Source of the DNA: Caprimulgus europaeus
Taxonomy: Eukaryota; Chordata; Aves; Caprimulgiformes; Caprimulgidae
DNA: 64,000 nucleotides
Reading direction: 5' to 3'
Assembly (NCBI GenBank): GCA_907165065.1
Contig: OU015525.1
Coordinates: forward strand, 5,458,537 to 5,522,536
The notes under the pieces were generated by a model. That model was not told the DNA's origin. It did no database searches and was given only the letters and a program-made list of their open reading frames with translations. This document shows, in pieces, positions 23,413-35,480 of the stretch. Made by a program: the position numbers and the translations under genes. Numbering within the stretch: the stretch's first letter is position 1; the number at the start of each line of letters is the position of its first letter.

Positions 23413-25925
23413 GTAAGTTCTTTCAGTATTAAAAGGGGTCTGTTTTTATCTCATTTATTAATAAATAATTGATGATATTTGGGGCCTATTTTTCTCTTTA
23501 AACCTTGTGCATGTCAAAGAATGTAAGAGTTTTACTTTTTTTAAGATGCATCACTGAGTTTAGCAATGTCAAATGAATTTATTTTGGCTATGAAAGTAGT
23601 AGTACTGAAAATAACAAAATACAAAAGAGTTGGTTCTGAGGTGTACAGGTGGATATAGCATTGACCCAGCTTGTTTAACTCTTTTTAGTAGAATGTTTTA
23701 TTATAATTTTCATGTGCTCTGAACATAGTTCTTATGTTAAATCCTGATCTCACTGGTTAGTTATCCTTTCCCAGTTTTAAGTAGTCTTTTTTTTTTATGT
23801 AGTTCCCCAGCCATTTCATTCGTTTTCGTAGAAATAAAACTACAGGAAAGAAAAATAGAACTGAAGAAAAAGCAATCACAATCTCTGTGGAAAAAATACT
23901 CCAGATTAAGTAGACTGTTATGTGTATTGCTTCTTACAACCCTGTTACGGTGATGTAAAGGTCATTTTATAGCTAACTATAATCATTATTTGCTGTAATA
24001 TATCTACCTAGGATTCATACTGCTAGCTGTACCCTGGGTTGCTTGGTTTATCTCCTTCAGATGATTATTACATCAAGATTACTCCATTTTCATCTTAAAA
24101 AGATGACATTGTGGAAAAGGAAGTGTTTCCATTTGGTCATGGGCTATCTGCACAGTTCTCATCTTTGGGAGAGTTGTGCTGCAGTCTTAAATCATGCAAT
24201 TGGTAGACTAATTTAAAGAGAGATATTTCCATGTCTTCAAATCTCAGTCTAAATATTAAGTTCTAAGTAAAAACACATCAGTTGCAAGGCATGGAATTGT
24301 CAAAAAGAAGTACAGAATAGGCAACTCTAGCAGTAAATTTGGAATGTTTTTTCCCTTAGTGCCTCTGAAAACCCAACCATGAGAAAATCCATTGACTCAA
24401 ACCAAGGCTGAATTTTCTCAATTTTACTTTATCAAGGAATGAACAGAAATATCAGGCACATGCAGTGCTTGTTCCTTTTATTTGGAAAGACTTGAATTAT
24501 TTTATTTTTTTAAAGCAGTCTATTTACTCACCAAAATGTACATGTTCTTATTTGTACTGTTTTGTAATTTTGTTTTTATGACTCTTGCTATTTACTATCA
24601 TTTTTTTTTTTAGTTAGGAAACTCCTTAAATTTTTCACTCCCACTTTTGGGGACAATATGTAACAAATAGAAATAATACTACAAATAAGGTTATAAAATT
24701 ACTTTGCCTCTCCTTGATTTGAATTATTTTTCTTTACTATGGATTTAATAATTTAGGTTTAATTATCCTTAAGTCATTATATTGTAATGCTTATAAAACC
24801 TTTCAATAATTCTTTTGAAACACTCATTTATCAAGGCGGATTGTGTATTTGTTGCAAGTATTTAAACCTTTAAGGATATGGATTTTTATTCTTACTGCAA
24901 AATATTTTAATGTTTTACCTTTTGTTAGAAGTTGCACTGAGTTTTCAATGAGTTCTAAATCAATTTGTTACCTATTTATTGAATGATAAGTGATTTTAAT
25001 TGTAGCAATATGTACAGAGCTCCTATGTTGCTTAGAGTTTTGTTTTTTATTTTGATGGATCTGCTACAGAAGATTAGGTGGAACATAAACTGGGCCTTAA
25101 AATTACCTTGCTCTTCCTAGCAAAGGATTTTGGGTAATCTTACCAAAAAAAAGAGATAAAGAATAGAAAAATCATAAATCTTCCCCTTTTTTGAGCAATG
25201 CTTTTAGATCTTTTTCAATGTAGGACAAGCATTCTTAGGAGTCTGTGTTTGAACCGAGTGTTCTTAGTCCCAACACAAAATGTTTGTCCACAAGGCTTAC
25301 TCTTAGATTCTCCTTTTATCATTTTTTCTTTTGACATTAATTTGTGTTAATATCCAATTAATATTTTAACAGAGACTCTTCAGTCAAGTTCAAGTTTTTA
25401 TTCACCTTCCCTTGTACCTTCTTGATTCTGTTCTCATTCTTAATGTTTTCCTCATTCCACTTTTATTTAAATTACCACTTTTTCACCAGCTTTGCTCACT
25501 CTCACTTCCTTTTGTAATTCACTCTCCCTCCATTCATCACCATTATTCTGAAATCTCCTGTCCTGACAAAGTGTAGAGAACAGGAAATTGTTTTCTTGGT
25601 TCCTGTTCTTATTGCTGGAGATTTTTAAGTGTTTTCATATTCTCTGCCTACAGACCTACAAGAAAGGATAATTCTGCATCCTGCTTACTGCTCCCCTCTT
25701 TCCCACTTTGTTTAGAAAAGAAAATAACTATAAAGTCGCTGATGTGTTGTTTTTCTTTTCTGTGTTACGGAGCTGTTGCTGCAGGATGTAAGTTTTACCC
25801 TCCCGTGCCTGATGAGAGGGAATCTGCAATGGGATTCTTCCATTGCTTTTATGTCAAATGAAGAATGGTGATGGGAGACTCTGGAAGCTGCACTTACTAA
25901 AGCACTCTCCTTGATGCTGGAAGTG
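23413..25925. other. TRAPPC9 intron, unique sequence
   Basis: The intron begins with the donor GTAAGT. It is AT-rich, with T-rich tracts near 23790 and 24600 and a pyrimidine-rich stretch at about 25380-25520. I see no repeat family, exon or RNA gene. Confidence 0.55.
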
Positions 25926-26320
25926 ATAGAATCACAGAATGTTGTCAGTTGGAGCAGAGTGAGTTTGGTAGAGCAGTGGATGTGGTCTATCTTGATTTCA
26001 GCAAGGCATTTGACACGGTCTCCTACAGCATCCTCGCTGACAAATTGAGGAAGTGTGGATTAAGATGATCAGATAGTGAGATGAACTGTGAAGTGGTTGG
26101 TGGGAAGAAGCCAGAGAGTGGTGGTCAGTGGGGCAGAGTCTAGTTGGAGACCTGTGTCTAGTGGAGTCCCTCAGTGGTCGGTACTGGGTCCAGTACTATT
26201 CAATATATTCATCAGTGACCTGGACGAGGGAATTGAATGCACTGTCAGCAAGTTTGCTGATGATACAAAGCTGGGAGGAGTTAGCAGTGGGGAGGGTGTA
26301 GGATATGGAAGCAGAAATGC
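25926..26320 (+). mobile_element. CR1 LINE reverse-transcriptase fragment with an inverted 3'-tail piece in front
   Basis: At 25926-25952 stands TAGAATCACAGAATGTTG, the CR1 3' tail in reverse orientation. It is followed at once by sense-strand CR1 (about 25953 on). The sense part encodes YLDFS-ARHFDT-like sequence (ATT TGA CAC region read as FDT), [13 protein letters not shown] and an intact FADD box at 26253-26264. Single-base changes shift the frame near 26062 (a stop and small indel). It is the same subgroup as the copy at 41976. The 3' UTR is missing, which is unusual for CR1, so this piece was rearranged or deleted after insertion. Confidence 0.88.
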
Positions 26321-29300
26321 TAAAAAAAGTCAAGGTTCACCAGCAGATCAGTACTGGCACTGCCAAATCTTGCTGAGTCCATGCAGAGCAGACCCTGGTA
26401 TCCATCTGATAATATCCATATTATTTGGTGCATTCCAGCCTCCTCCTGTTCTCTGGCTTATTTATGTTTATGTAAAATGGATCAAATGCATAGAATACTA
26501 CACTTGAAAGTCTGAAGTGAAGTTTGCTTCAGTTAACTTAGAGATAAGTCATTTTCAGAAAACCTTAACCTTACAATTTACTGTCACTTTTAAGCCATTG
26601 AATGGGAATATTTAGTGTGTGCATTGTTGCTGTTCTCGGATATGTATATAAGCAGGTGTGTCTGAGAAGCAACGCTCTTTTCCCTCTATTTTAGGACAGA
26701 GGAACACATGCTTTGCTCCCTGTCATTTTGTAGTAAGAAATGGTAATTTGAGCTCAGTGACTTTATTGTGCACTCATTTTTCTGTCTTTTATCAATATAT
26801 GATCTGCAGGCACAAAAGGAGAGGACCAGCCTTTAGTTTTTTTCCTTGTAACCCAGGATGTTACTTACTGATCTTCGTACTCCCCTTTTTGGTTTCCATA
26901 TGTTAGTGGTACCGTTAATATGTTTGATTTCCATCCCATTGTGGGACCATTAGTATGTTTTACTTTGAGGTCTTTTGTTCTCAGAAAATTGTGGTGGGGA
27001 GGAGAGAGAACTGAGACTCATTTGGAGGAGAGAAGGAGAAGAAAGGAAATTTGCCCTCCTTCTCCTGTGAGGTAGCGTGTTAAAGAAAAGAGAGGAGCAG
27101 GGGTTTTGGAGGGGGCCTTTGTTGAACTCGTGAAAATGAATTTAAGGTTCATTACAAAGCTAGGTTCAAAATTAGTTTTTGTTGCTTTACAGCTGCAAGA
27201 GTTTTTTTAAGCTTTAATATACACAGGGAAATACACTGGACAACTGATGTCCCAGCAAAAGGTTTGAGACAAGTTACTCTACTGAAGTTCTGGTTGCAGT
27301 AAGCGACGATGAGATGTTGGCAATGTCTTCAGTTAATGAAAAAAATATGTTTGATACACCACACTGTGGTGTCAGTGTGTTTTGTTAATCTGTTTGGTTG
27401 AATATACTTCACGTGGTGATGAGGGAAACAAGTTCTCTGATAGATGCTCTTGGAAGGTTCAGCCTTCAGATATTTTTCTACACCAGTATAGCCTCCTGGC
27501 TGCAGAGCTGTTTCTTGGAGTCAGCTGCACACGGTAGAAAGGGCTTTGCTATGAACATAGGAATGTTTTGAATGTAATCAGGAGTAAAACTGAACTTGTT
27601 TATCACAGTGATGTGGCGTGTAAATGGAAGAATGTAGCAGACAGCTCTTGGAGAGGAGTTGCTTTATGTACCTTAACAAAAAACTGTACCTGCTAGCAGT
27701 GATTTTAATTTACTGAAAATCTTAGGTATGGTAATTATTGTGTTTCTTACTTGATTATCAAACCATTAAAATTAAATTTCATTACAACCCTCATTTATAC
27801 TTAAATCACTTCATAATTTATGGTAATAGATGTTATCTCATTATGTGCCCCAGGATATCTCATTTTGTACAACTTACCCTGTGTCGCCTTGACATTTGTA
27901 TTCTGTGCACGGTGCGTCTGGCATTCGGGAATGGCAAACATCGTCAGGAGAAGATTTATCATGGTGATGATCTGAGTAGATCAATCCTCTCATCTATCCT
28001 TGTGGTACAACATGAGGGAGTTGTTGAAGTCTTCCATGTATATGAGCCTCCATAGTTGATGTCTGTATTTGTAACACTTCTAGACATAAGTGTTTTCAAA
28101 CTGTTTTGGCCTTGGTGTGAGGACCATAGGGATTAAAACTTGGGACTGCCCAGGGATAGGACTGGAGTGAGGAGTTCAGGAATGAAGAGCAAACAGGATC
28201 TGGGTAAGAACAAGCTGGGAATAAAAGGGTCAAGTGTTGTCAGTCATGGAGGAGCTGTGAAGGATTGCTGATCACTCAGGCATCTTCCCCACTGGAGAGG
28301 ACATTTTCTCCACTAGATGCTGGAATGAAGTATAAACTTTTTTGAGAGTTGTATTTCCTTGAGAATAGTCAGTAACCCTGGAGGTCCTGGATAGGTTTAT
28401 TTCTGGTACAGACCATCATAAGTGAGGAAATACTTTTATTGGGAATTCAGATGGCAGAAGCTTTTGTGCAAAATTTACAAATTCTGACAAGTAGTGGGGA
28501 CCCATGGGAGTGCTGATGTGAAATAACATGATGGAATTTTGTTGGGTTTTGGGGGCGGGGGGTTGGTTTTTTTTTTGTTTTTCTTTTAAATTGGGAGTTG
28601 CCTAAGAAAAAATAGGTTAAAGAAATACTGAAGTACCAAAGTCAATGCTCAGAAGTTAAGAACTGAAGAGCTTCTTGCTGGGTCAGCAGTTCCTGCCCTT
28701 TAGCAGGGTTATAGGGTTAAATGAGTGAGTTTACTTACACATATCCACTATAGTAAGTTTTGTTGGGGTTTTATTTTTTTTTCATTAAAATCAGCAGAAG
28801 TATATGTATTTTTCTCAGTTTTGATAAGTGAACTTTTGTGTGTCTTGACTTCTCCTATTTTTAAATACTTTTTTTGTTAAATTCTAATGAATCAAGAATA
28901 ATTAAAGAAAAAAAATATTATTTTCTTTTTTATACTGCTCATTACTAGTATGATGTTTCTTTCATCCTTGAAAAGTAACAGTTTTTTAGAAGTCCTTTGT
29001 GTGCATACTATTAATGAGGGCCATTCACTACTGCTTAATTGTTTTACTTAAATGCATTGATTAATTGGGCTGTGAAGTCTGTGATCTAGTATACTGCAAT
29101 TTCTGTAGTATTACTTAACAATGCACATACATAGTGAAAACATTGGGAAAAAAATCCTCTTCCAAAGGGTATGAAAACTAAAAGTTCTGCCCCTTTTAAA
29201 ACCATAAATTCCTTTAATAAATTTATTGTCTATGTGTAAGTAAATCATGATTGTTATTGCTCGTAGCTGCCAAGTCAGTGTTTAATTTGTGCTTTTGTTT

Positions 29301-29809
29301 ATGGCAGGGCATGTTGTCTGTATGAGAGATTAATAACTTTTTTCCTTCCATTGCTGTTAATAGCTTGTGTTTTAAAGACAAAACTGCTGTGACTAACGCT
29401 TTGCATGCTGTCATCGAAAGAAAATGAAATTTCACACCAGTTTCCTGGGTTTTTATGTTAAATCCATGGCAAGCTGAAAGTTTCTGAAATAGCTTCAAGT
29501 AAATTTAAAAAATATCAAAGGTTCTGTTACCTAAAACATGAAAATAATCTGCTGTTTTCAGGGTAATAGTTTTTGGCTTGTCTTTTAGTTGACATTTGTT
29601 AAATATGCCTTAAAGTTTTTAAGGCTTTCTTTTATTTACTAATAGCCAACTTTTATTATCTTTAAATATGCTACATAACTTTGGGTGAATAGTTAGTTAT
29701 TTTCAACAAAGAAATTAGAAAGGAAATGTTTGTTTGGATAGGGAAGAGTGATGTATCTGGCTCTGGTCAGATCCATGCTATGGTCCAGTTCTAGTTTTAT
29801 ATATATTTC
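26321..29809. other. TRAPPC9 intron, unique sequence
   Basis: AT-rich intron with purine-rich patches at 26990-27110 and T-rich runs near 28560. A 105-codon frame at 27738-28055 has no recognised match and no splice context. No repeat family is evident. Confidence 0.5.
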
Positions 29810-30490
29810 TGTGGTGGGTTGATCATGACTGGACACCAGGTGCCCACCAAAGCTGCTTCATCACTCCCCCTCCTCAACTGGACAGAGGGAGAGAAAATAT
29901 AATGAAAGGCTCATGAGCTGAGATAAGGACAGGAGAGATCATTCACCAGTTACCATCATGGGCAAAACAGACTTGACTTGGGGAAATTAGTTTAATTTAT
30001 TACCAATCAAATCAGAGGAGGATAATAAGAAATAAAACCAAATCTTAAAACACCTTCCCCACACCTCTCCTTTCTTTCTGGGCTTAACTTTACTCCTGAT
30101 TTCTCTGCCTCCTCCCTGCCAGTGGCCTAGGGGGACAGGGAATGGGGGTTGGGGTCAGTTCATCACATGTTGTCTCTGCCTCTCCTTCCTCCTCAGGGGG
30201 AGAACTCCTCACACTCTTCCCTGCTCCAGCGTGGGGTCCCTCTCATGGGGAGACAGTCCTCCATGAACTTCTCCAGTGTGGGTCCTTCCCACGGGCTGCT
30301 GTTCTTCATTGACTGCTTTAGCCTGGGTCCTTTCCATGGTGTGCAGTCCTTCAGGGGCAGACTGCTCCAGCATGGGTCCCCCACGGGGTCACAAGTCCTG
30401 CCAGGAACCTGCTCCAGCCTGGGCTCCTCTCTCCATGCGTCCACAGGTCCTGCCAGAACTTCTCTGTATAAGGTGTTTCTCCTCTCCTGA
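29810..30490. mobile_element. Avian endogenous-retrovirus LTR-type repeat
   Basis: It starts TGTGGTGGGTTGATCATGAC and goes through 'gtgcccaccaaagctgcttcatcactccccctcctc', 'gagctgagataaggacaggagagatcattcaccagttacc' and 'aataagaaataaaaccaaatcttaaaacacc'. A G/C-rich part then repeats a motif near 'gctccagcatgggtcc' (about 30221-30430) with a period of roughly 50-60 bp. I recognise this as an LTR-type repeat widespread in neoavian genomes. No internal retroviral genes are next to it, so it looks like a solitary, 3'-shortened LTR. Its strand and exact family are not settled. Open frames of 113, 146 and 83 codons across it are products of its base composition. Confidence 0.75.
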
Positions 30491-31789
30491 CTCCCAGCTT
30501 CATTGGAAAGACTCAATGTATTTATGATAAAAATTGCAGGATGCCACACTGGGTAGGCAACTGGTTTGGTATTATGTGACTTCTCAGAAGATCCTTCTCT
30601 TCTTCCCACTTCTTCAAAAGTAGGTCTAAGCAATTTGGTTCTTTTTCTAAATTGAGAGTGACTAACTCGCTGGATCTAGCCTGCATGGCAATTTTTCTGA
30701 CCTCTTAGAATATTGTCTTGACCTCAGGAGACCAAGTTTGCACTATTTCTAATATCTTGTGCATGCAGCTAGGCAAACAGGAGGTTTGTGAGTGCAGGCC
30801 AAGTTTGTGTCTGCCAGGATTTATTAAGTTTAATAGGGTACAGCATAAACATGGCTAGATAGGTTGGCCCTTATACAAAATATCATACAGATGTAGTACG
30901 AGTTTGCTATCCTAGTTTTAAGATGATCTATAAATCACTCAAAATCAAAACCAGTTGTCTTCATTTTCCCCTTAAATTGTAAGTAGATCACAGGTTGCAG
31001 GGTCTAAAAGCTATCTCTTGAAAAAGTCAGAAGAACTTATATCACAATTTAGATTTAGAAATTATCTTTTAAAATAGTTTTGGGGTGAGGTTTTTTGGTT
31101 TTGTTTTGGTTTTTTTTTATCATAGGAGAAACCAAACATTTTCCTTCTTTCATTTCTTCAATACTTGGAAAAACTATTTATTGAAATGTTTGGGTCCTAG
31201 GCACATTTGTGGAAGTATTTGACAAAGTACAAGGCCTATTAAAAATTGACTGAGGTGCTAATACTTTTTTATTGGGTTTGCATTTTTGTGCAAGTTTTGT
31301 GGAAGAAAAAGTAAGAATGTAAGGAAATTCATAAATGGAGCAACAAGCTAACCAGGAGAAAGTACTTCTTGAAGGAAGTCATAGCTGAAATGACTTGTGC
31401 TTGCCCTTAATTCACACATATTCAAGCCAATAGATCTGTATTGTGGTATTAGAAAAATCATGTTTTGACCTTAATGAATGATGGAAAAAAGTGGAGAATG
31501 AAGGTGAACATTATCAACCTTTCATTAGGTATTAGTCCCCTCATTAGGGTTAAATAAAAAATACAAATATTCACGTGAAGAAATGATTCAATGGAAAATT
31601 TGGAGTTTGTCTGTTTGTTTTTTTCTAGTGGACTTTATGAACATGGAATGAGAAGGGTAAGTAGCACTCATCAACATTTTGTTTTCTACTGATGTTTTTC
31701 AGTATTTCTGCGAGTTGGAAATGTAGTAAAAATTCCTCTTTTGTCTCAAACCACTTGCTTTGTGGTGTAAATTCAAGGCTTCTGTGGAG
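30491..31789. other. TRAPPC9 intron, unique sequence
   Basis: AT-rich intron with a GT-rich run near 31085-31120. Nothing recognisable as a gene or repeat. Confidence 0.5.
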
Positions 31790-32457
31790 GTTTTGCTGGG
31801 CTAGCACTTGGCTAGCAGGCAAACACAGCCACCCGCTCACTCCCCACCCGGCCCCAGGGGAAAGATTTGGGGATAAGGATAAGACTTGTAGCTTGAGATA
31901 AGAACAGTTTAATAATTGTTCTTATCTCAAGCTTATCTCAATAATTTATTACAATAAAACTTAAAGTAATATTGATATTAAAATAATGATTAGAATAACA
32001 ATAGTAATAAAATACAAAGATGAGTGATACCCAGTGTAATTGCTTACCACCCACCAACCAAGCCCGGCCCATTCCCAGATAATGATCCTGGAGGAGCGAC
32101 AATCCTGAACTGAAACCACAACCCCGGGAAGAGCGAGAGCCCAAATGAAAGCCAGAGAGAGCCAGAGAGGAAGAGTCCCTCATGGATCTCCTGCCCATGA
32201 CAGGATATGAGATGGAATATCCCATTGGCAGAGCCAAATGCCAGTTTAGCTTTTCAATTTAAATATTCCTCACCCCCTTAGATCTTGCACTTGTAGACCA
32301 ACAGAACACAAAGTCCTTCACTTCCAGTGACACAAATGCAAACACTGGGATGTTCTCAGCGTTTCTCTCCTAACAAGTCCCAGGCTGGAACCACAACACA
32401 GCACTAGAACAGCTACTAAAAAGAAACCCAGCTCTGTTCCAGCTAAAATCCAGGGCA
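31790..32457 (-). mobile_element. Avian endogenous-retrovirus solo LTR, reverse orientation
   Basis: Read on the minus strand the element begins TGCCCTGGATTTTAGCTGGA at 32457. It passes 'tagtagctgttctagtgctgtgttgtgg', 'gggatattccatctcatatcctgtcatg' and 'aactgttcttatctcaa', and ends near 'cctgctagccaagtgctagccc'. This order matches an LTR family common in birds whose sequence starts with a similar TGTCCTGG start. No viral coding region is attached. The plus-strand view contains the inverted repeat at 31890-31933, which is not expected from the family. Family name and left edge are uncertain. Confidence 0.75.
31890..31933. repeat. Perfect 17-bp inverted repeat inside the LTR
   Basis: AGCTTGAGATAAGAACA (31890-31906) is repeated as its exact reverse complement TGTTCTTATCTCAAGCT (31917-31933) with only GTTTAATAAT between. 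The left arm plus 'gtttaataat' is ordinary LTR sequence; the right arm and what follows look added. This fits a local template switch in replication. Confidence 0.93.
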
Positions 32458-32655
32458 GCTGCAGACATTGTTGTTGCAGAGGTTATTTCCTAATTCTTTC
32501 TTCCCTAGTTGAATGTGGCTCTGCCTGAGGCGTGATGGGTGAGGGGAGCTGTGCAGGGCTGTGCTCTGTGCCTGGATGGGAGCAGGGTTGCAAAAAATAA
32601 CTATCACTTGTGTGCTGCTGTGCTGCAAATGTGGGTCTTCATGGCCAACTTCCAG

Positions 32656-32735
32656 GTTAGCTCTGCTTTGAGTGAGGGATCTGAACTGAATGACCTCCAG
32701 ATGTCCCTGCCAACCGAAAACATTCTTTGATTTTA
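32656..32735 (+). mobile_element. CR1 LINE 3' tail, old
   Basis: The last 80 bp of a CR1: 'gatctgaactgaatgacctccagatgtccctgccaacc' followed by ACATTCTTTGATTTT, an eroded form of the usual tail. Everything 5' of this is missing or too decayed to recognise. Confidence 0.75.
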
Positions 32736-34889
32736 AAATCTACCTACTCATTGATGAACTTCCTCATTCTTCCCAAAGCCAACAGCGTTATGGGGATGTG
32801 CCTGTATGAATTGGTTCCTCACTCACTTCTTTTATGTTCTAAGACTTTCTATCTTCCCAGGATTTGTCCTATTCTGTCATGCTTTGCTTTTTTTTTTTTT
32901 TTTCTCATTAATTCCTTTCTTTACCCATTCTTGCTTTATTTTTCTGCTGTTACAGAAGGCATAGTGCCAGTTTATGGTAAGGCTCTTGTCCTCCAGAGTT
33001 ACATATTGCTTTAAACAGTGTGGTTTTGGGGGTAGTGTGTATTTGCACAATACACCTCCTTCATGGGTCTGATTAGTTGTATTAGTTTTTCTGTTCATTC
33101 ACACCTAAAACTTGGTACATTGTATGTTCATCTAACAGAGGAAAAATTGCCATGGAAGTTATTTTCCTGATAAATTGCTCTAGTGTAGTATTTGGAGTCT
33201 TGGAAATAGGGAGTGAAGTGTATCTGGATGTGTAGAAGCTTTAGAGGTTGTAGATTCAAACATTGAAGATAAACTAAGTAGTTTCAGACCATTTCCTAAT
33301 TAACCATCATCTTTATTTTCAGGGAAAAGCTACCCAACACATTTCAGGACAATTTTGTTCATGCTGCCAGTAAAAGAGTGAGCATTTGGGTGTAGGTAGA
33401 GCTCCAGGTCACACCTGGCTAGATTGATTTCTGGAGATAAATAGATTAATTTAGGCTATAGCACTATCTGTATTTAGGAGCACTTGCTGTGTTTTGCGGC
33501 TGTGGTGACATGGTGACTGCATTAATGGGATGAAAGAAGATTGTCTTGAGTGGCTGCCAGTTACATCTGCGTTAATGGCCACAGGATTTATTAAAGTTAC
33601 ACTCTGATGTTGCACTGATTTGGCTTTCTGCCTGGTCTCTGATGTTCTGTAAAAGATTGTGATGGTACAGTGTAGATTTCCTGAAGCTGGAAATGAAAAT
33701 ACTCAATTCCTATGAATTTATTTTAGGTTATCAAAAGTATAATTAAAATAGCTGTTTTATGAGTCTTTCTTTCAAAGACAGCAGTCATTTAAAATCAGTG
33801 CTTCAGCAGCTTGAATTTATTCTTCAGTCTTGACATCCATTTACTTCTTCCTTCATTATCTGGAAACAAAAGTTAAAACAACAGTGATCTGAAAAGATCA
33901 CTGAATGATGTTATGTAAATGCTATAGTACATAAAGTCGGCTTTTCATGACATTTTCATTTTGCAATTATAAAGGTGTCTCCACAAGTTGGTTTGAAGTG
34001 GAGTCTTTGTTTTCTGGTTTTTTTTTTTTCCTGATGCTACTATACTACCTGGGATCATAGGCAAAAAGTTGAAGTCTTTGGAATAATACAAGGAATTACA
34101 GGTTCTAAATTTAAAAAACCCCACAACAATATTCTGATAAATTTGAATGCAATATATGATTTGCCCTATAGAAGTGTATAATCTTGGCAGGGAATGGTGT
34201 GATGTTAAGTCCATAAACTTTCCTCTTTGGCCACTTTGCCTTTGCACTCCAACCTTGGTATGCTGCTTCTGGTCCACCACACAGCATTTGAAGTACGTTT
34301 GCTCAGTTTTGGAAAACACATACTGCTTCTAATTTGTTTTCTTACAGTTGACAGCTGTCATAAAAATGAAGAATTCTGCTCTAGCTTTGGATTTTTACAG
34401 AATAATAGACAGTTCTCAAACAAGACCACTGGAGTTGTTTAATTTTCTAGCCCTCAGAAGGACTGTTACTTAAGGGAAAAGAACTCTAAATCTGAGTCCT
34501 GTGGTACTTTGATTTCTCTCTGGTGTGGTAGGTGTGTTTAAAGCCTCCATATATATATATATGTATATATTTAAATTGCTCCTTGTGTTTCAGGATGTGA
34601 AAGATCCCAATGTTATAGAAACATTCCAGATTTAATATGTTGAATTGTGAGGACCCTCAGGAACTAGGGTGACTTGTGATAAAGAAGATTAATGACAGGA
34701 TTCTTTTTTTTTTTTTAAGAGTACATCTACATCAGTTAAGTGTGCTGAACTGGGAAAGAGTAAACAGGGTTTTGTGCAAGGAGTTGTAGCTCATAAATCC
34801 ATTGAAGTTCTGTTAAGGAGCTAACAAGCTTCTGGGTAGGGAAGATCTAATTAATATATTTATTGACATCTGACAGAGATCCCCACCAA
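32736..34889. other. TRAPPC9 intron, unique sequence
   Basis: AT-rich intron with a T16 tract at 32888-32903, a 9-bp hairpin with a GAAA loop at 33882-33903 (CAGTGATCT/AGATCACTG), and an AT-dinucleotide run at about 34549-34570. A 124-codon minus-strand frame at 33945-34319 has no recognised match. Confidence 0.5.
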
Positions 34890-35480
34890 AGGCTGACAAG
34901 CTGCTGTGGGACAAAAAAGGAGCGTTATTAATTGGTTAAGAGAAAAGTGTCAGAGGAGTGAATAATCACTTGTAGAGATCAAATCATCACTGGAGCCCTT
35001 CTGGGATCTGTGTTGGGCTCTGAGCTGCTCAGCCTCTTGGAAACTTTGTGGGAAAAGGAGGGAGCAGTGGGCTGGGAACATCCCCACTAGTAAATTCTGG
35101 GCTGGAAAGAGTGAAGCTCACTGTGAGGAATTACAGAAGGACAGGATGATAAATTGGCAAGTGAACTTCAATCTCAATAAATCCAAAGTGATAAACAGGG
35201 TGGAAAAAGAATCTGAACTGTAAGTAGTGAATGATGAGCTCAGAGCTGTCTTTCACCTCTTAGGAAAGAGATGCAGGTTTTAATACATACATCTGTGAAA
35301 ATGCTTCAGTACTGGTTCAGTACTGGTTAAACACCAAACAACCATCTTTTTGAGCAGATGTGTTGTATCAACACAGGGTAGGTTGTTTTCACTTCTTTAG
35401 TACAATCTCACCGAATGAGAAGGTGATACTTGAAAACTATTTACGTTGAAAGGCAGTGCTAGGAAGAAAATATCTCCAAA
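34890..35480 (+). mobile_element. Ancient CR1-type LINE fragment
   Basis: Phrases follow the order of CR1 ORF2 just after motif B of the reverse transcriptase: 'gagcccttctgggatctgtgttgggctctgagctgctc' (read G-LLGSVLG-L-S like), 'gacaggatgataaattggcaagtgaacttcaatctcaataaatccaaagtgat', then 'ggaaagagatgcaggttttaatacatacatctgtgaaaatg'. No frame survives. An 11-bp tandem duplication, TTCAGTACTGG twice, lies at 35305-35326. I infer an insertion much older than the younger CR1 copies here. Confidence 0.6.

Noticed and set aside
30193..30633. 146-codon minus-strand open frame
   Set aside because: It lies in the G/C-rich repeated part of an LTR-type repeat. The repetitive amino-acid pattern comes from the DNA repeat.
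33882..33903. Hairpin with 9-bp stem and GAAA loop as an RNA element
   Set aside because: Stem is short, and such hairpins are frequent. Nothing around it supports an RNA gene.
33945..34319. 124-codon minus-strand frame as a gene
   Set aside because: Low-complexity tail and no recognised domain. Length is within chance expectation.
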